A DNA stretch of 64,000 nucleotides from Cephalopachus bancanus (lineage: Eukaryota; Chordata; Mammalia; Primates; Tarsiidae): NCBI GenBank assembly GCA_027257055.1, contig JAPVLO010000054.1, positions 3,224,001 through 3,288,000 of the forward strand. Reading direction: 5' to 3'. Below are positions 1 through 13,780 of the stretch, piece after piece. A model generated the notes under the pieces. That model was not told the DNA's origin. It made no database searches and saw only the letters and a list, made by a program, of their open reading frames with translations. How positions within the stretch are numbered: position 1 is the stretch's first letter; each line of letters opens with the position of its first letter. The translations under genes and the position numbers were made by a program.

Positions 1-786
1 GGAGACAAGAAAAATGGTACTGATTTTCCATATAAACTCCCTAGGTGTTTTGCTGAATGTCTTTATAGTAAGACAGATTGTAAAAGATCCTTTATAACCT
101 ATTCCTTCATTGTTACTATGGTATACTCTTTATAAATATTAATGTTCATGGATGAAAAAGAATTCATCTATATTAAGAACACTGTTATCTAAATCTTGAA
201 AGATTGAATGTGTTTATAAAAAAACTAATTATTCAATGAAACATTTCCTCAATTAAAACTTACAAAAATTAAATGATGGGTGTTTATTTTAAATTATTTT
301 GACACAAGGATATTAGCACAAGATCAGCTTAAGTTACATTGAACCAGTTAGAATTACCGTTTGGGGAAAGAGTGGCATAAGTATACAAAATTAGGGTTTA
401 ATTTGGTTTAAAATTTTGGTTTAATCGGGGTTTAACATTTTATTGAGTTAAACTAAAGAAAATCAACAACATCATTGAAAAAACTATGACTTGGAATATT
501 GATATATTACTTAGAATCCTGTTTTTAAAAGGATAATTAAGATGATGTACTATTTAGTCAATCTAGCAGTAAAAAGAAGTTAAACAAAGTGTATAGAAAT
601 TAGCTTGAATGAAGCAATGAAGAAAAAATTAGTACACTTAGCTGGGTAAATAATATGGTCTGCCATGAGCATTTCTTCCTTGTTTTATTATGATATAGTT
701 GTGTGTGTGTGTGCATACATTTATATCTCAAATTTTATCTTTGCTTTCTTCTCTTATCCCCTTATGTTGCATTAGATGTACTGACT

Positions 787-1036
787 AGGCCGGGCGCAGT
801 AGCTCATGCCTATAATCCCAGCACTTTGGGAGGCTGAGATGAGAGAACTGTCTGAGCCCATGGGTTCAAGACCAGCCTGGGCAACTTGGTGAGACCTCAT
901 CCCTACAATAAATTAAAAAATTAGGTGGGTGTGGTGGCGTGTGCCTGTAGTTCCAGCTAGTAGGAAGGCTGAGGAGCATGCAACTTGCACACCAGCATGG
1001 GTGACAGAGTGAGAGACTCCAACTCAGAAAAAAAAA
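787..1036 (+). mobile_element. Alu SINE with a shortened right arm
   Basis: It begins GGCCGGGCGCAGTAGCTCA and ends in CTCCAACTCAG plus an A-tail. A perfect 13-bp target duplication, AGATGTACTGACT, flanks it at 774-786 and 1037-1049. The right arm lacks roughly 45 bases between GGCTGAGG and GGGTGACAG compared with the other Alus in the window, so it suffered an internal deletion. Confidence 0.93.
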
Positions 1037-1274
1037 AGATGTACTGACTTCATATCATAGCATTTAAGTAATGTTAACTTTTTCATCATGCTATCATAAT
1101 CTTTAAGTTATGCGTTACCAATGAGATGAGTAAACATTACCCAAGGACTTCTTCTGGGGAAAGGGTTAACGCATTTTCAGTTGTATGCAGGGTTGCTGCA
1201 TCATTTTAGGTGGACGTATGACCTTATAATTGTCTTTATTTGGAAATTAAGTATGGTTTAAGGAGATGTGTATG

Positions 1275-1707
1275 TGTGCCAAGTTGACAAGGAATAGACT
1301 TTTGATGGTAAATTTTGTGTGCCATCTTGGCTAGAGCACAATACCACATAGTTGTCCAAACATTATTCTCCTAAAGATTTATTTTGAAGGAATTTTTCAG
1401 ATAAGATTAACATTAAACAAGTAGACTTTGATTAAAGCTGATTATCCTCTAATAATATGGGTGGAACTCATCCAATCAGTTGAAGGCCTTAATGGAAAAT
1501 AGACTAACTGCCCCTTGGAAGAGGGAATTCTGCCAGCAGACAGCCTTCAGACTTGAATTGTAGCTTCTCTGACCTGCCAGACTTATCCTACAGGTTTTGG
1601 ACTTGCCAATCATGTAAACCAATTTCTTAAAATAAATATCTTTCTCATTGTGTATACATATACATCCTACTTGTTCTGTTTTTCTGGAGAATCCTGATAA
1701 ATACACA
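1275..1707 (+). mobile_element. LTR-like mammalian interspersed repeat
   Basis: The stretch runs from TGTGCCAAGTTGAC to CTGGAGAATCCTGATAAATACACA and contains CATCCAATCAGTTGAAGGCCTTAA-like and TTGGACTTGCCA motifs. I recognise it as a common mammalian repeat. The TGT...ACA ends suggest a solo LTR of the ERVL/MaLR type, but I cannot name the subfamily. A 76-codon open frame on the opposite strand is chance. Confidence 0.6.
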
Positions 1708-1744
1708 GTCCTTTAGTTAACATCTTAAGCTCTGAATAGATTAT

Positions 1745-1965
1745 GTGGGAAAAAATCCTGCCTCTAATATAAACTAGTTGGGCTACCAGGGTGAATTGCC
1801 TAACCTCATTGAGTCAATCTCCCCATCTATAAAAAAGATAATAAATATTAGCCTTCACTTCACAGAATTGTTTGGAGAATTAAATACATTTTATACATAA
1901 AAAAGTATTTAGAAAAAAACATGCATTGGGCATTGTTCTAAACATTCAACAAATATTAACTTGGA
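1745..1965 (+). repeat. MIR fragment
   Basis: It resembles the MIR core: a CTACCAGGG region, then CCTAACCTCATTGAGTC, then CATCTATAAAAAAGATAATAA, then the GGAGAATTAAATAC tail. It is heavily diverged. Confidence 0.6.
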
Positions 1966-2699
1966 TTTCCAAGTTTCTAATATAGCTATAATATAGAGTT
2001 TTATAGAAAGGGACAACATGAATAAATAAAATTTCTTAGAAAGAATTTACAAGGTTGTTTATAAATCTACTTTTGTAAGAAATATTCAAGACAAAGGAAA
2101 ACTGAACCCACAGGTTTTCAAAATTCTGGTTTCTTGAATGGTATTACCAATAATTACCATTTGAAAATAGATGAAGTAAAATATACCTTGCTTTATCCAG
2201 TAGCTATTTGCTTAAAATGATACCCAACAATCTAATATCTGAAAAATCAAATCAAATCTTACTCTCAGATATGCTTTACACATGGTTTCTTATTGTTAGT
2301 AGTTCTTAACATGTTGCCTCTATTTTTATATTCTATACTTGGCTTCTATATATTTCTTCCATTTCTCATCCTTCTGCTCACTACCCACAGATACCCTTGC
2401 CCTATAATTTAATTCATTTTCCCTGTAATTTTACATTATGTGCACTTTTGTTTATTTTGTTTTGTTTTGACCAGAAGAAAGTCTAGTTGAAAATTTATAT
2501 ATTTTTTTGGCCTGGAGAAAAACTTGTATGTTGTTGACACAAAAGGTAAAAACTATAAAGAGAAAAAATTAAAAACTGTTAATTCAAAATTTAATACCTA
2601 ATATACGCCCAAAAAAGCTATAAAGAAAAATTAAAAGGCAAATATTGAATTCAGAAAGAACATTTCTTTCATACTGTCAAATGTTGACTAGAAGTAACA

Positions 2700-3060
2700 A
2701 TACGTATTATTGTATAATGTTTTATACTTTACATTAAACATTCATATAAATTATCTCATTTTAACTTTATCACAATCCTGTAAAGAAGGCAGAACTCAGA
2801 ATTTTTGAATGTTGGCACTAATGACATTTTTGGCCAGATTATTCTGGGCAGTTATCTTGTTGAGCAGCATCCCTGGCCTTGACCCACTGAAATTCAACAC
2901 CCTCTTCCACAACACTCTACAACCAGAAATGTCTCCAGATATTGCCAAATGCCCCTGGGGACAAAATCATCACTAGTTGAGAACCACTGACAGAAAGAAA
3001 ATCTTACCTTTTACAAATTGGGCAGATGAAACTCAGAGAATTTAAATGATTGCCCAAATA
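2700..3060 (-). repeat. MIR fragment split by a MER5 element
   Basis: The left part (2700-2796) has TTATCTCATTTTAACTTTATCACAATCCTGT and the right part (3003-3060) has TTTTACAAATTGGGCAGATGAAACTCAGAG. Both are antisense MIR and join in the correct order once 2797-2992 is removed. Confidence 0.65.
2797..2992. mobile_element. MER5-type hAT DNA transposon fossil
   Basis: It carries TGGCACTAATGACATTTTTGG, GCAGCATCCCTGGCCT, ATGTCTCCAGATATTGCCAAATG and ends GTTGAGAACCACTG, the landmarks of the non-autonomous MER5A/B family (hAT-Charlie). It is non-coding and lies inside a MIR. Confidence 0.85.
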
Positions 3061-3474
3061 CTCTCCTTCTCTCAATGACCTACAAACTTGACAATTATAG
3101 GACACCATTGTGAATCCTTTAGATAAAACATTAATAGCCACCTAACGAATGGACTGTAATTTTTGTCAACTGTCTTATACAGACATTTCTGAATTCAAGT
3201 ACTTCTTAGTTGATTCAGACATTAATTCAGGCTTCTTTCCTCCCACAAAAGAAAAACAAACCATTATAAATTCTATGTTAGAAAGAAGCATTATGAAGAC
3301 ATAATGAAGACATTACCTAGACATAAAATTTATTTACACAGTATGTGCATCAGTTTTTTTCAAATAATTTTCTATCTTAGTTTGTACAAGATTTATGAAA
3401 GAAGCTATCACTCCCATTGATTAGGTAAGTAACATGCATACAAACATTTATTATCTGCCTCTATCATATACATA

Positions 3475-4050
3475 CAAGGGGAAGGGCAAAAAACCCAAAA
3501 TTTATTTATAAAAAATCGTGTTCTTATTCTTACATGTTTGAACTTCAATCACCTACAAATTACTCTCCATTTGATGCAATACATCTGTTGAAATGCTTTT
3601 TTCACTGCTCAAAACAGTTTTTAAATTAGTCAATTTTGATGCTCTTTAGTGCTTCTGCTACTTTGTTTCACCTCTTCCACATCTGCAAAACGTTTCCCTT
3701 TGAGGATTTTTCATCTGGGAAAATAAAAAATGTCACTCGGAGCGAGATTGGTCGAAAAGGAAGGGTGGATCATGGGGTCATGCCGATTTTGGTCAAAAAC
3801 TGCTAAACACTCAGTGTGGTGTGGGCAGGTGCCTTGGTAAATCGCTCATTGCGAAATGGGTAAACGCATTGAAAGAATCTTCATCTCCCCCCCCAAAATG
3901 TACTGAAGCCGAACACAGACTCTTACAACAATGCTAGCTGGTATATTGATGCTGATGGGTTCCTAGAACACTTAACTGGTGGGGGAAGCCTGCACTACAA
4001 GACGACCACCCTCCAAAAAATAATTCCGGGTTTTGGGGGGTACCCCCTCA
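3475..4050 (-). mobile_element. Mariner (Tc1/mariner) deletion derivative, copy 1
   Basis: The minus strand encodes a broken transposase C-terminus: fragments such as HPSFSTNLAPSDIFYF, KGKRFADVEEVKQ and RCIASNGE match mariner transposases of the CIASNGEYFEGD type. The N-terminal helix-turn-helix and early catalytic region are absent, and there are in-frame stops and frame breaks. The outer ends are imperfect inverted repeats (CAAGGGG... against TGAGGGGG...), flanked by TA on both sides. Full-length mariners are about 1.3 kb, so about half is missing. The remnant has the same orientation as PRKG1 and ends 357 bp downstream of the exon. Confidence 0.85.
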
Positions 4051-4339
4051 TATAAAATACTGAAACATTTTCTTTTTACAGAAGCTTCTTAGCAGGGAAA
4101 CTATTCATATATTAAAAGTTAAGTGTAGAGTTGAAGACACTTAGATTATGTGACCAAAAGTATGAGATGATCATTTTTCCCTATGTCTAAAAAAATACTG
4201 GATTCTCATATTCATATTCTAAATACAAAACATTTCATATAGTTGGTCAACCACCATATCTAAATAGTGTTTCACCTCTTTTCAAACTATTTCCCAACAA
4301 AAGAAGGAAAAATGGAATTTTTCATGTAATACATTGTCA

Positions 4340-6009
<1,670 letters not shown>

Positions 6010-6215
6010 ATATATATTTGGGTCCCAATTCTAGCTCTGTCACGTACAAACCTTTGAGTGGGTTGTCTTACATTTTTCATTTCATCATCTATAATATGGT
6101 ATTTAAAAGAACACCAACCTAACAGGTTTATATATAAATGTTAGAGAATATAATATTACTTTCAGTAAATGGTGGGAGATAAAGGTGGTGGTAGCATTAA
6201 TTGCAATATTATTCA
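6010..6215 (+). repeat. MIR fragment
   Basis: It shows CCCAATTCTAGCTCTGTCAC, TTCATTTCATCATCTATAATATGG and AACAGGTTTATATATAAATGTTAGA in MIR order. Confidence 0.65.
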
Positions 6216-8114
6216 CACAACTCTATATAATTATCATTACCTCTCCTGACCTCAAGAATACCTTCATGGCACCTTCATAATGACTCTTCAGATCTATTAT
6301 TTTAAGATTATTTTTCCAAATTCTAGGTTTATTTGATCTTCAGGAAATTAATTTTAATCAAATTGCATTATATTTTCTCTTTCCCCAAAACTTCTTCATT
6401 TTATTTGTGTCAGAAAGTAAGACCATCTAATAGGTAGTTTCTAACATAATAAAGATTAAATGTTATCAACCAAGAACCTCAACTTGTTTAGCTGCAGATG
6501 GTATCTTATCCCTTGGGAAATATTAATAGTTCTCCATGAAATATCTAAGTCCCAGAAATGAAAAATGTTTAAAAATAAAGTCCTCTTCCAAGAAAATAAT
6601 TAGCTCCATCCAAAGATGATTGAAGAAAGTCACTTTCTTCCCTCTCATAAACAGGAGTATTAACCTGTTTGATGAAGACATCAGAAAAGATGAAACAATG
6701 GGTTGTAACACAATTCTTTAGAATTATTCAAATTTTCCAAGTGTTTATCATAGAATGCAGTGGGAGGGGGCGTGGGTGAGAAGAACAGGATTCCAAGATG
6801 TTTTTGTTTCTCAAATTTTATTTTAGATGGAGGACATTTAATTTCAGGTCCCTAAATAAACAAATTAGTGACTCTGTATATGATATTATGACACTAAAAC
6901 AAACTGTTCAATAAAGAAAGTATGTCTTATTTATACTTTCATACAGATATTGCCAAATAACAATTTTGTCTCTGAATTGACACAAATAATTTGTTTCTGC
7001 TTTCACAGCAAGATAGAAATCTTGCACCTCTGTATAGTGCAACTAAAGGATGTTCTTGTCAGTGAGTAATACTCAAAGTCCTGCCTTTTCATGTAATTTT
7101 CCCTTAAGTCCTTTCCCGTTGAGGGCTCAGAACCATAGGCCAATTCTCATTAGTCTTTACTTGTTCCAACATTATACTGCAATTAATCAGGGCCTCCAGT
7201 AAACTACTCTTTGAATCCTCTTCTTTTCCTGAAGAAATAGTCTGAGACACTCACTTTTACTAAGATATGATACTGCATATATGATCAGTTAGTTAAGCTG
7301 TGTTATCAGATTAGGAACTGGGAAAAGCTTAGATTACAAGTACCAGATATTACAACTACCAGGTGGCTTTCTGTCCTAACTCAGAGTATATGCCATATTT
7401 TAACAATATTTTAAAAGAATTCAACAGCTTGACCTGGAAGACATAAGAAGCAAAAACAAAGATAATTATTTTTTCATCCTTACTATCTGTCCCCATGTGC
7501 AAATAATATATTTTTAAAAAATATTTTTCTTTCATGCCTCAAATATGTAGCCCTTAAAATGCAAACATCCACAAAGGTAACTTTATATTGATATGCTGGT
7601 GTACTGGTTATCTGGAAGAGGTGGAGAAAAGCAGGGAAGCCCTGGTTTGCAGCACTTACCAATTTTAATGGTGTAAGCTCCCACTAAGGCCAATTTCAAA
7701 CTTTCATGTGAAGTCAACCTACTTGCAAAATTCCTGAAAATTCAACAATACCCCAAATAATTTAATGCCAGGATTAACAATAGTTCTTCCAAACTTTCTA
7801 TTTCAGACACATACATTTGAAAGTCCACTCCTCCATTTATTTATTTCAGAGAAAATTCCTAAATAGGCACAAAAAAATTTGATAGAAATTGTTTTACTAC
7901 ACAATCTTAGGTTTAAATGGACGATTCTAGAGTGAGTATGGGAAAGTATATACCTACTTCTCAGACAAGGGAGCCAGCATTATTCATTGCTAATAAACAG
8001 ACCCTCAATAGTTTTCTCAACCTAATAAAAGGATACTCTGCATTATGGTTATTATATAGTAGATTACAATATCTAAGAGGCAGTAGCATTATTTCGAGGA
8101 GTGGGGAATGCTAG
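6216..8114. other. Intron without recognised elements
   Basis: No repeat or gene was recognised. Short open frames (62 codons on the minus strand near 6523, 65 codons on the plus strand at 7917) have no protein character. Confidence 0.55.
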
Positions 8115-8450
8115 TTCAGTACATGTGGTCAGGAAGGTCTCTCTGAGCTGAAAACTTCAGGACAATGGGAACCAATGACATGTCTTCTGCATTGCAAAGA
8201 TCATGAGGAAAAGCATTCAAAGAAGAAGAAAAAACAAAGACAAAAGTCCAGAGGTTGGAATGAGCTTGATCTGATCAAGGATCAGAAAAGAGGTCTCTGT
8301 GCCTCTTACAGTGAGGAAGAAGGAATGCGATCACATGAGCATGAGATAAAAGAGGTAGGCAGGGAACAAGTCTCATAGGGCCTTGAAGGCTGTGATAGTG
8401 TTTTATTTTATTCTAAAGGAATAAAATGAAACAGGAATCCAGTGAAGAAT
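8115..8450 (-). repeat. L2 LINE 3' fragment
   Basis: It matches the antisense of the L2 3' region in order: GGTCAGGAAGGTCTCTCTGAG, GGAAAAGCATTC, TCATAGGGCCTTGAAGGCTG, then TTTATTCTAAAGG. A 67-codon open frame across it is an accident of an untranslated fossil. Confidence 0.7.
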
Positions 8451-9830
8451 TACAAAAAGTGTTATTTACAGATAATATATCAGAAATAAAGAATACACAA
8501 TGCAAATTTACTTTAAAATGTTATTGAGTTCATGGAGGTTTTTTTGTCATGTATTTCATCAAATAATAGATACTAAAAGCAAAATTTATTATCATGTTAA
8601 TAAACCTTACACTTTTTAGGACTTTGAATCCTAAAAAGGATTACTTACTCTCAGGCAACTCTTACATATCAGAAGTGAATGAGGTCTTATCTCAATTTCA
8701 AGAACTACCTCCAGAAGTCTAAAGTCTGCCCACTCTCCACCTACAAACTCTCTTTAAATCAATTTCCTCCATAGTCATATAGCAGGCAATATAAATACGT
8801 AAACACAGCCTTGCCCAGAAATGTTCCAGGTACTTCACAAAAAAATTTATAAAGATATTAAGTTATTGTTAAGAATAGAAATCGGCTAAAGCAATTTAAA
8901 AATGTAGCACAAAACTTCTATAATCAACTTTTTGGCTAAAAAAAATAACTCACTAAATCTCTTTATCTCTCAATGGTTGGCACTGGACTCAAATGTCAGG
9001 AGAAGAAATAAGTGAAGCATCCCAGTCACTCTGACCTACAGGATAGTCTGTGGAATTGGGAATTCAGTCGTCGAAATCCCCACTGATAGTTTATAGCTCT
9101 TTCACTCAGATACAGTCCTTGCAGGGCCTCTTAAAAGTTTCTAATTCTAAGAGTTAACTGTAGCACAAAAACTCTATCTATCTGCTGTGAAATATTTGAT
9201 TAATCACCTATAAGCAAGAAAAACTCACAGTAGTCTTTCTCCTGCCACAACTGTTAAGATTCTGCCCAGTTGATCCTATTTCTTGCCTAACAGTTTTCCT
9301 GAACAAACTCTATAGGTATAAGCTGACTAGAGCTAAGAAATATCAAAAAAAAAAAAAAAAATCAGCCCACATGTCTTAAAGATAAAGTTTAATCCTACAA
9401 AGTTATTGGCCAATTTAGATATTTTCTCAAAACTGTAAACCAGTTTTCAATAAGCTTCAGACTATATTTTCACATCAGTCAACTCTGCTATAGCTATCCC
9501 TGTCTTACAACAAAAACAACCATGAAGAAATCAAAACTATTTGCAGCATTCATACCTATAATTAGCATTTGATACTAAACATAGGAAACACTGAGCCAAA
9601 ATATATGATAGCAACATGATTCTCACATAACCAATCTTATTTATCTTTTGTTTATTACATACATTACATTGTTTCTCCAGTTGTCAACTGCCTTCCAACT
9701 TTTTTCCTATAGTTCTAGAATAGATGCTTTAGTTCCATTTTAAATCATGATGAAATAGTTCTAAAAACAATGATTAGGAAAAGAGAAGATAGGATGCCCA
9801 GTAAATATTCCATTTACATGACAACTTAAT
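8451..9830. other. Intron without recognised elements
   Basis: Nothing is named here apart from a 17-bp A run near 9344 and a small 9-bp inverted repeat (TTTTTAGGA, 8613-8621 with 8629-8637). Confidence 0.55.
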
Positions 9831-11181
9831 CATTCTTTTTTTCTTTTACTTTTAGTTGACACATCAGTTAACATGTAATAATTGTATACTTTTGGGATAT
9901 TGAGTGATATTTCCATACATGTATGAGGTGTGCAATGATCAAATCAGGGTAATTAGCATATGCATTACCTCAAACATTTATCATTTCTTTTTGTTGGGAA
10001 TATTCAAAATCTTTTCCTCTAGTTTTTTGAAAATAGACAATAAATAATTGTTAACCATATACATTGTACCGTGCTATAGAACACTAGAACTTATTCCACC
10101 TATCTAGCTACAATTTTGTATCCATTAACTAACTTCTCCTTATCCTCTCCTACCTCATCTTTTCCAACCTGTAATAACCACAATTATACCCTTCCATGCA
10201 TTCAACTTTTTTAGCTTCCACATATGAGTGAGAACACACAGTACTTAGCTTTCTGTGACTGACTTGTTTCACTTAATGTCCTCTGGGCTCATCCATTTTG
10301 CCACAAGTAACAGAATTGCATTTTTTATGGCTTAATAGTATTTCATTGCACACATATACCAAATTTCTTTACCCATTCTTTTGTTGATGGATATTTAGGC
10401 TGATTCCAAATCTTGGATATTGTAAATAGTGCTCTAATAAACATGAGAAAGCAGATCTCTTTGATATGCTAATTTCCTTTCATTTGGATAAATACCCAGT
10501 TGAAGGACTGCTGGAAACTAGACTTTTTCTCATCATATACAAAAATCAACTCAAAAAGGATTAGAGTTAATGTAAGACCCCAAATTGTAAAACTACTAGA
10601 AGAAAACATAAGGGAAATGATTCAGGGTATTGGGTTTGGGCAAGATTTTATGGCTAAGACTTTAACAGCACAGGCAACATAAATGAAAATAGACAAATGG
10701 AATTACATCGAACAAAGAAAACATATTTACAGCAAAAGAAACAACAGAATAAAGAGACAACGTGTAGAATGGAAGAAAATATTTGCAACCGATTCATCTG
10801 AGAAGGGACTAATATCCACAATATATAAAAACTCAACTCCTCAAACAACTCAACAGCAAAAACAAAAAGAAAAACATATAATTTCATTTAAAAATGGGAA
10901 ATGGATCTGAATCGACATTTCTCAAAAGAAGACAGACAAATGACCAACAAGTATATGAAAAAATGTTCAATATCATTAATCATCGGGGAAATGCAAATTA
11001 AAATCACAGTGAGATATTATCTCACTCAAGTTAGAATGGCTATTATGAAAAAGACAAAAAATAACAAATGCTGGAGAGGATACAGAGACAGGGAGACTCA
11101 TACACTGTTGGTGAGAATGTAAATTAGTTTAGCCATGAAAAGCAGTACAGAAGTTTCTCTAAAAACTAAAAATAGAACTAG
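9831..11181 (-). mobile_element. 5'-inverted (twin-primed) L1 fragment
   Basis: From 9836 to about 10500 the sequence is antisense L1: a T-run, 3' UTR landmarks, CATATGAGTGAGAACACACAG and GGATAAATACCCAGT. From about 10510 to 11181 the L1 is in the sense direction and encodes the ORF2 C-terminal region (SSYTKINSKRIRVNVRPQIVK, then [13 protein letters not shown]). The two parts are adjacent in a normal L1 but here face opposite ways, which is the classic product of twin priming for an insertion on the minus strand. A short CATTCTT occurs at both outer edges (9831 and 11182) and may be the target duplication. Confidence 0.88.
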
Positions 11182-11189
11182 CATTCTTT

Positions 11190-12479
11190 GTTTTAACTAA
11201 TACTCTCACCTCATTGCCAATGACTAGGAACGATGCTCAAAAGCTCTAGAAATCACTGGTTAGATGGATGTTAACAGATGGGGCTGAACTGTATTAATTA
11301 AAGGAAAATAAAAGTATTGTTTTTTGTAGATGTTTATCAGCTTCCAAAAAGTCAATATCAAACATTTCCCATTCAATTACTAAAGTCATTCAGACGCACT
11401 CGAGAGATGCATTTTACAGCTAATTTACACTAGTGAGCCTAACTAAAAATAGTCTCCAAAAGAGTCCTCTTGTCCATAAGTTCCCTCTTTCATGTCATAA
11501 AAGTAGAACTCTGAAGTTTCACAGAAAAAAATGTAAAGTGCTTTGCTTGAGAAGAAACAAGACCATACATATCATATTACAGAATGTAAGAACTATGTGG
11601 CATGATCTATTAAGAATTGACTCCATTTTTGAAAGTTCAGATACCCAAACAACAAAACAAAGCAATGACTGAGAGGAAAACTCTTGGCAGGTATTTATAT
11701 GTCTAGATGTGATTCAATGTTTTGAAGTATTATTATTATTTTTATCTTTCAAATCACTAAATTATTGAGATCTCTTAGAACTCATTTATTTCCAACAAGG
11801 TCAACATGATCATACTGTGAATGTCTATAAGCAACCCTAGCTTCAAGGCATAGAATGTGTACCATGATGTTGCTGTTTAGTCCTCTGAAACCCAGTCACT
11901 CAGACCATCACCATATGTTATGCATTGTCATGTCAATTACTTCAAAGGCTTGATTTTTAAATTGATAATCAAAGAAATGATTTTAGGATAATTCTGTTGT
12001 CCAGATGCTTCTCAGATTTAATCTCTGGATAAATTACCTTATGTTAGAAATTTGTCCAAATTAAATGAAAAAAATATGATTTTCTACCAACCTATCCCCT
12101 GCCCCCACCAAATGTGTATACTTTCTCTTGGCTGAAAATGGTGACTTAGCTAATTCACCCAATTCACTTAATTCTAGAAAATTAGGGTCAAATTTAGTCC
12201 TGTTACAGTGCCATATATGTTTCACAAAGTAGATCATGTACTCTGGTGAACTTGGTTCAGTTTTATTTTACATTATTTGTATTATTTTCCATTTGCTTTA
12301 ATACACTAGACAATTTGAGTCTATCTTCAAGGAGATGGAGTTTATATTGAGAAATTTGAAAGTAACTGAAATTTTCAAACAATTTTGCTCCCAGTTGCAA
12401 AAGCTCTATGTTTTTCATGCTTCTTAACCAAAGTAAAAAAATTAACCCAATACTGACAACATCAGTCATTATCACAGTA
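11190..12479. other. Intron without recognised elements
   Basis: No recognisable repeat. The 79-codon plus-strand frame at 11433 has low-complexity composition and no family resemblance. Confidence 0.5.
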
Positions 12480-12730
12480 GTAGCATGATTACTACCATTA
12501 ATATTTATGAAGTAGTTACTTTGTGTTCCACAATGTACAAAGAGCCTTACCTCATTAAAGTCGCATGATAACTTCCTAAGTTTGTCATAGTGGAACTCAC
12601 ATAGTTACATAAACTGTCTGATCTTATACAATTAGTAAATGATATGAAGAATCAAGATTTAAGGATAAATCTGTGAATTCTAAGCTCACATTCTACTAAA
12701 CTATTTGACTTCCAAGCCCACAACACTAAA
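12480..12730 (-). repeat. MIR fragment
   Basis: Antisense MIR order is visible: ATTTATGAAGTAGTTACTTTGTG, GAGCCTTACCTCATTAAAG, ACATAGTTACATAAACTGTC, and a tail of AAGCTCACATTCTACTAAAC. Confidence 0.7.
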
Positions 12731-13528
12731 TTGCATTGACAATTTGAACAAATTATCCCAATTGTAAAATCCAAAAGCAAATGTTCTGCTCACTTATCCA
12801 TAATTCTGCAAAGGTAAGAAGGTTACCATTATGCAGAAGAATGAAATTAGAATAATCTCTCGTCATATACAAACATCAAGTCAAAATGGATTAAAGAGTT
12901 AAACATAAGACTCAAAACTGTAAATTAGCTAGTAGAAAATATTGGGAAAAGGCTTCATGTCATCAGTCTGGGCAAAGATGTTTTTTTATTGGATAAAACC
13001 TCAAAAGCACAGACAGCAAAAGCAAAATAGGATTACATCAAAAAGCTCCTGCACAGCAAAGGAAAAATCAGTAGAGTAAAAAAGACAGCCTGGAGAATAG
13101 AAGAAATATTTGCCATCTACACATCTGACAAGGGGTTAATATCCAAAATAAATAAGGAACTCAAGCAACTCAATAGAATATGGACAAAAGACCTGAACAG
13201 ACACTTCTAAAAATAATACATTAAAATAGTCAACAGGTACACTTAAAAATTGCTAATTATCAAGAAAATGTAAATCAAAACCACAATGAAATATCACCTC
13301 ACATTGGTAGAATGGCTACTATCAAAAAAAAAAGAAAGAAAATAAGTATTGAGGATGTGAAGAAAAGGAAACCCTTTTACACTGTTATACATCCATCACT
13401 TGAAATTAGTGCAGTCATTATGGAAAACAGTATGTAGATTGTTCAAAAAATTAAAATTACCATGTGACCAAGCAATCTTACTGCTTGGTCTATATCCAAA
13501 GGAAATAAAACCAGTACGTTAAAGGAGA

Positions 13529-13655
13529 CTACAAGGGGAGAGAGGGGCACACCTCATTAACAAGGGTATCTGCATAATCAACGTTTGTATACCTAATCCT
13601 GAACTGTACCCCACATCTTTAAAATAAAATTAATTAATTAATTAATTAATTTTAA
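13529..13655 (+). mobile_element. Younger L1 3' end inserted in the older L1
   Basis: About 125 bases carry GGGGCACACCTCATTAACAAG, CCTAATCCTGAACTGTACCC and an AAAATAAAATTAATTAATT tail. The same 3' end appears at 32099, 39587 (antisense), 57000 and 59020 (antisense), which marks one L1 lineage. It sits where the host L1 should run from CAGTACGTTAAAGG into CATCTTCTGCACTC. Confidence 0.8.
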
Positions 13656-13780
13656 AAAGACATCTTCTGCACTCTCATGTTTATTACAGCAATATTCACA
13701 AGAGCCAAGCTGTAGAGTCCACTTAGAGTGTTCATCAATGGATGAAGGGATAATGAAAATATATATATATATGCACATTA

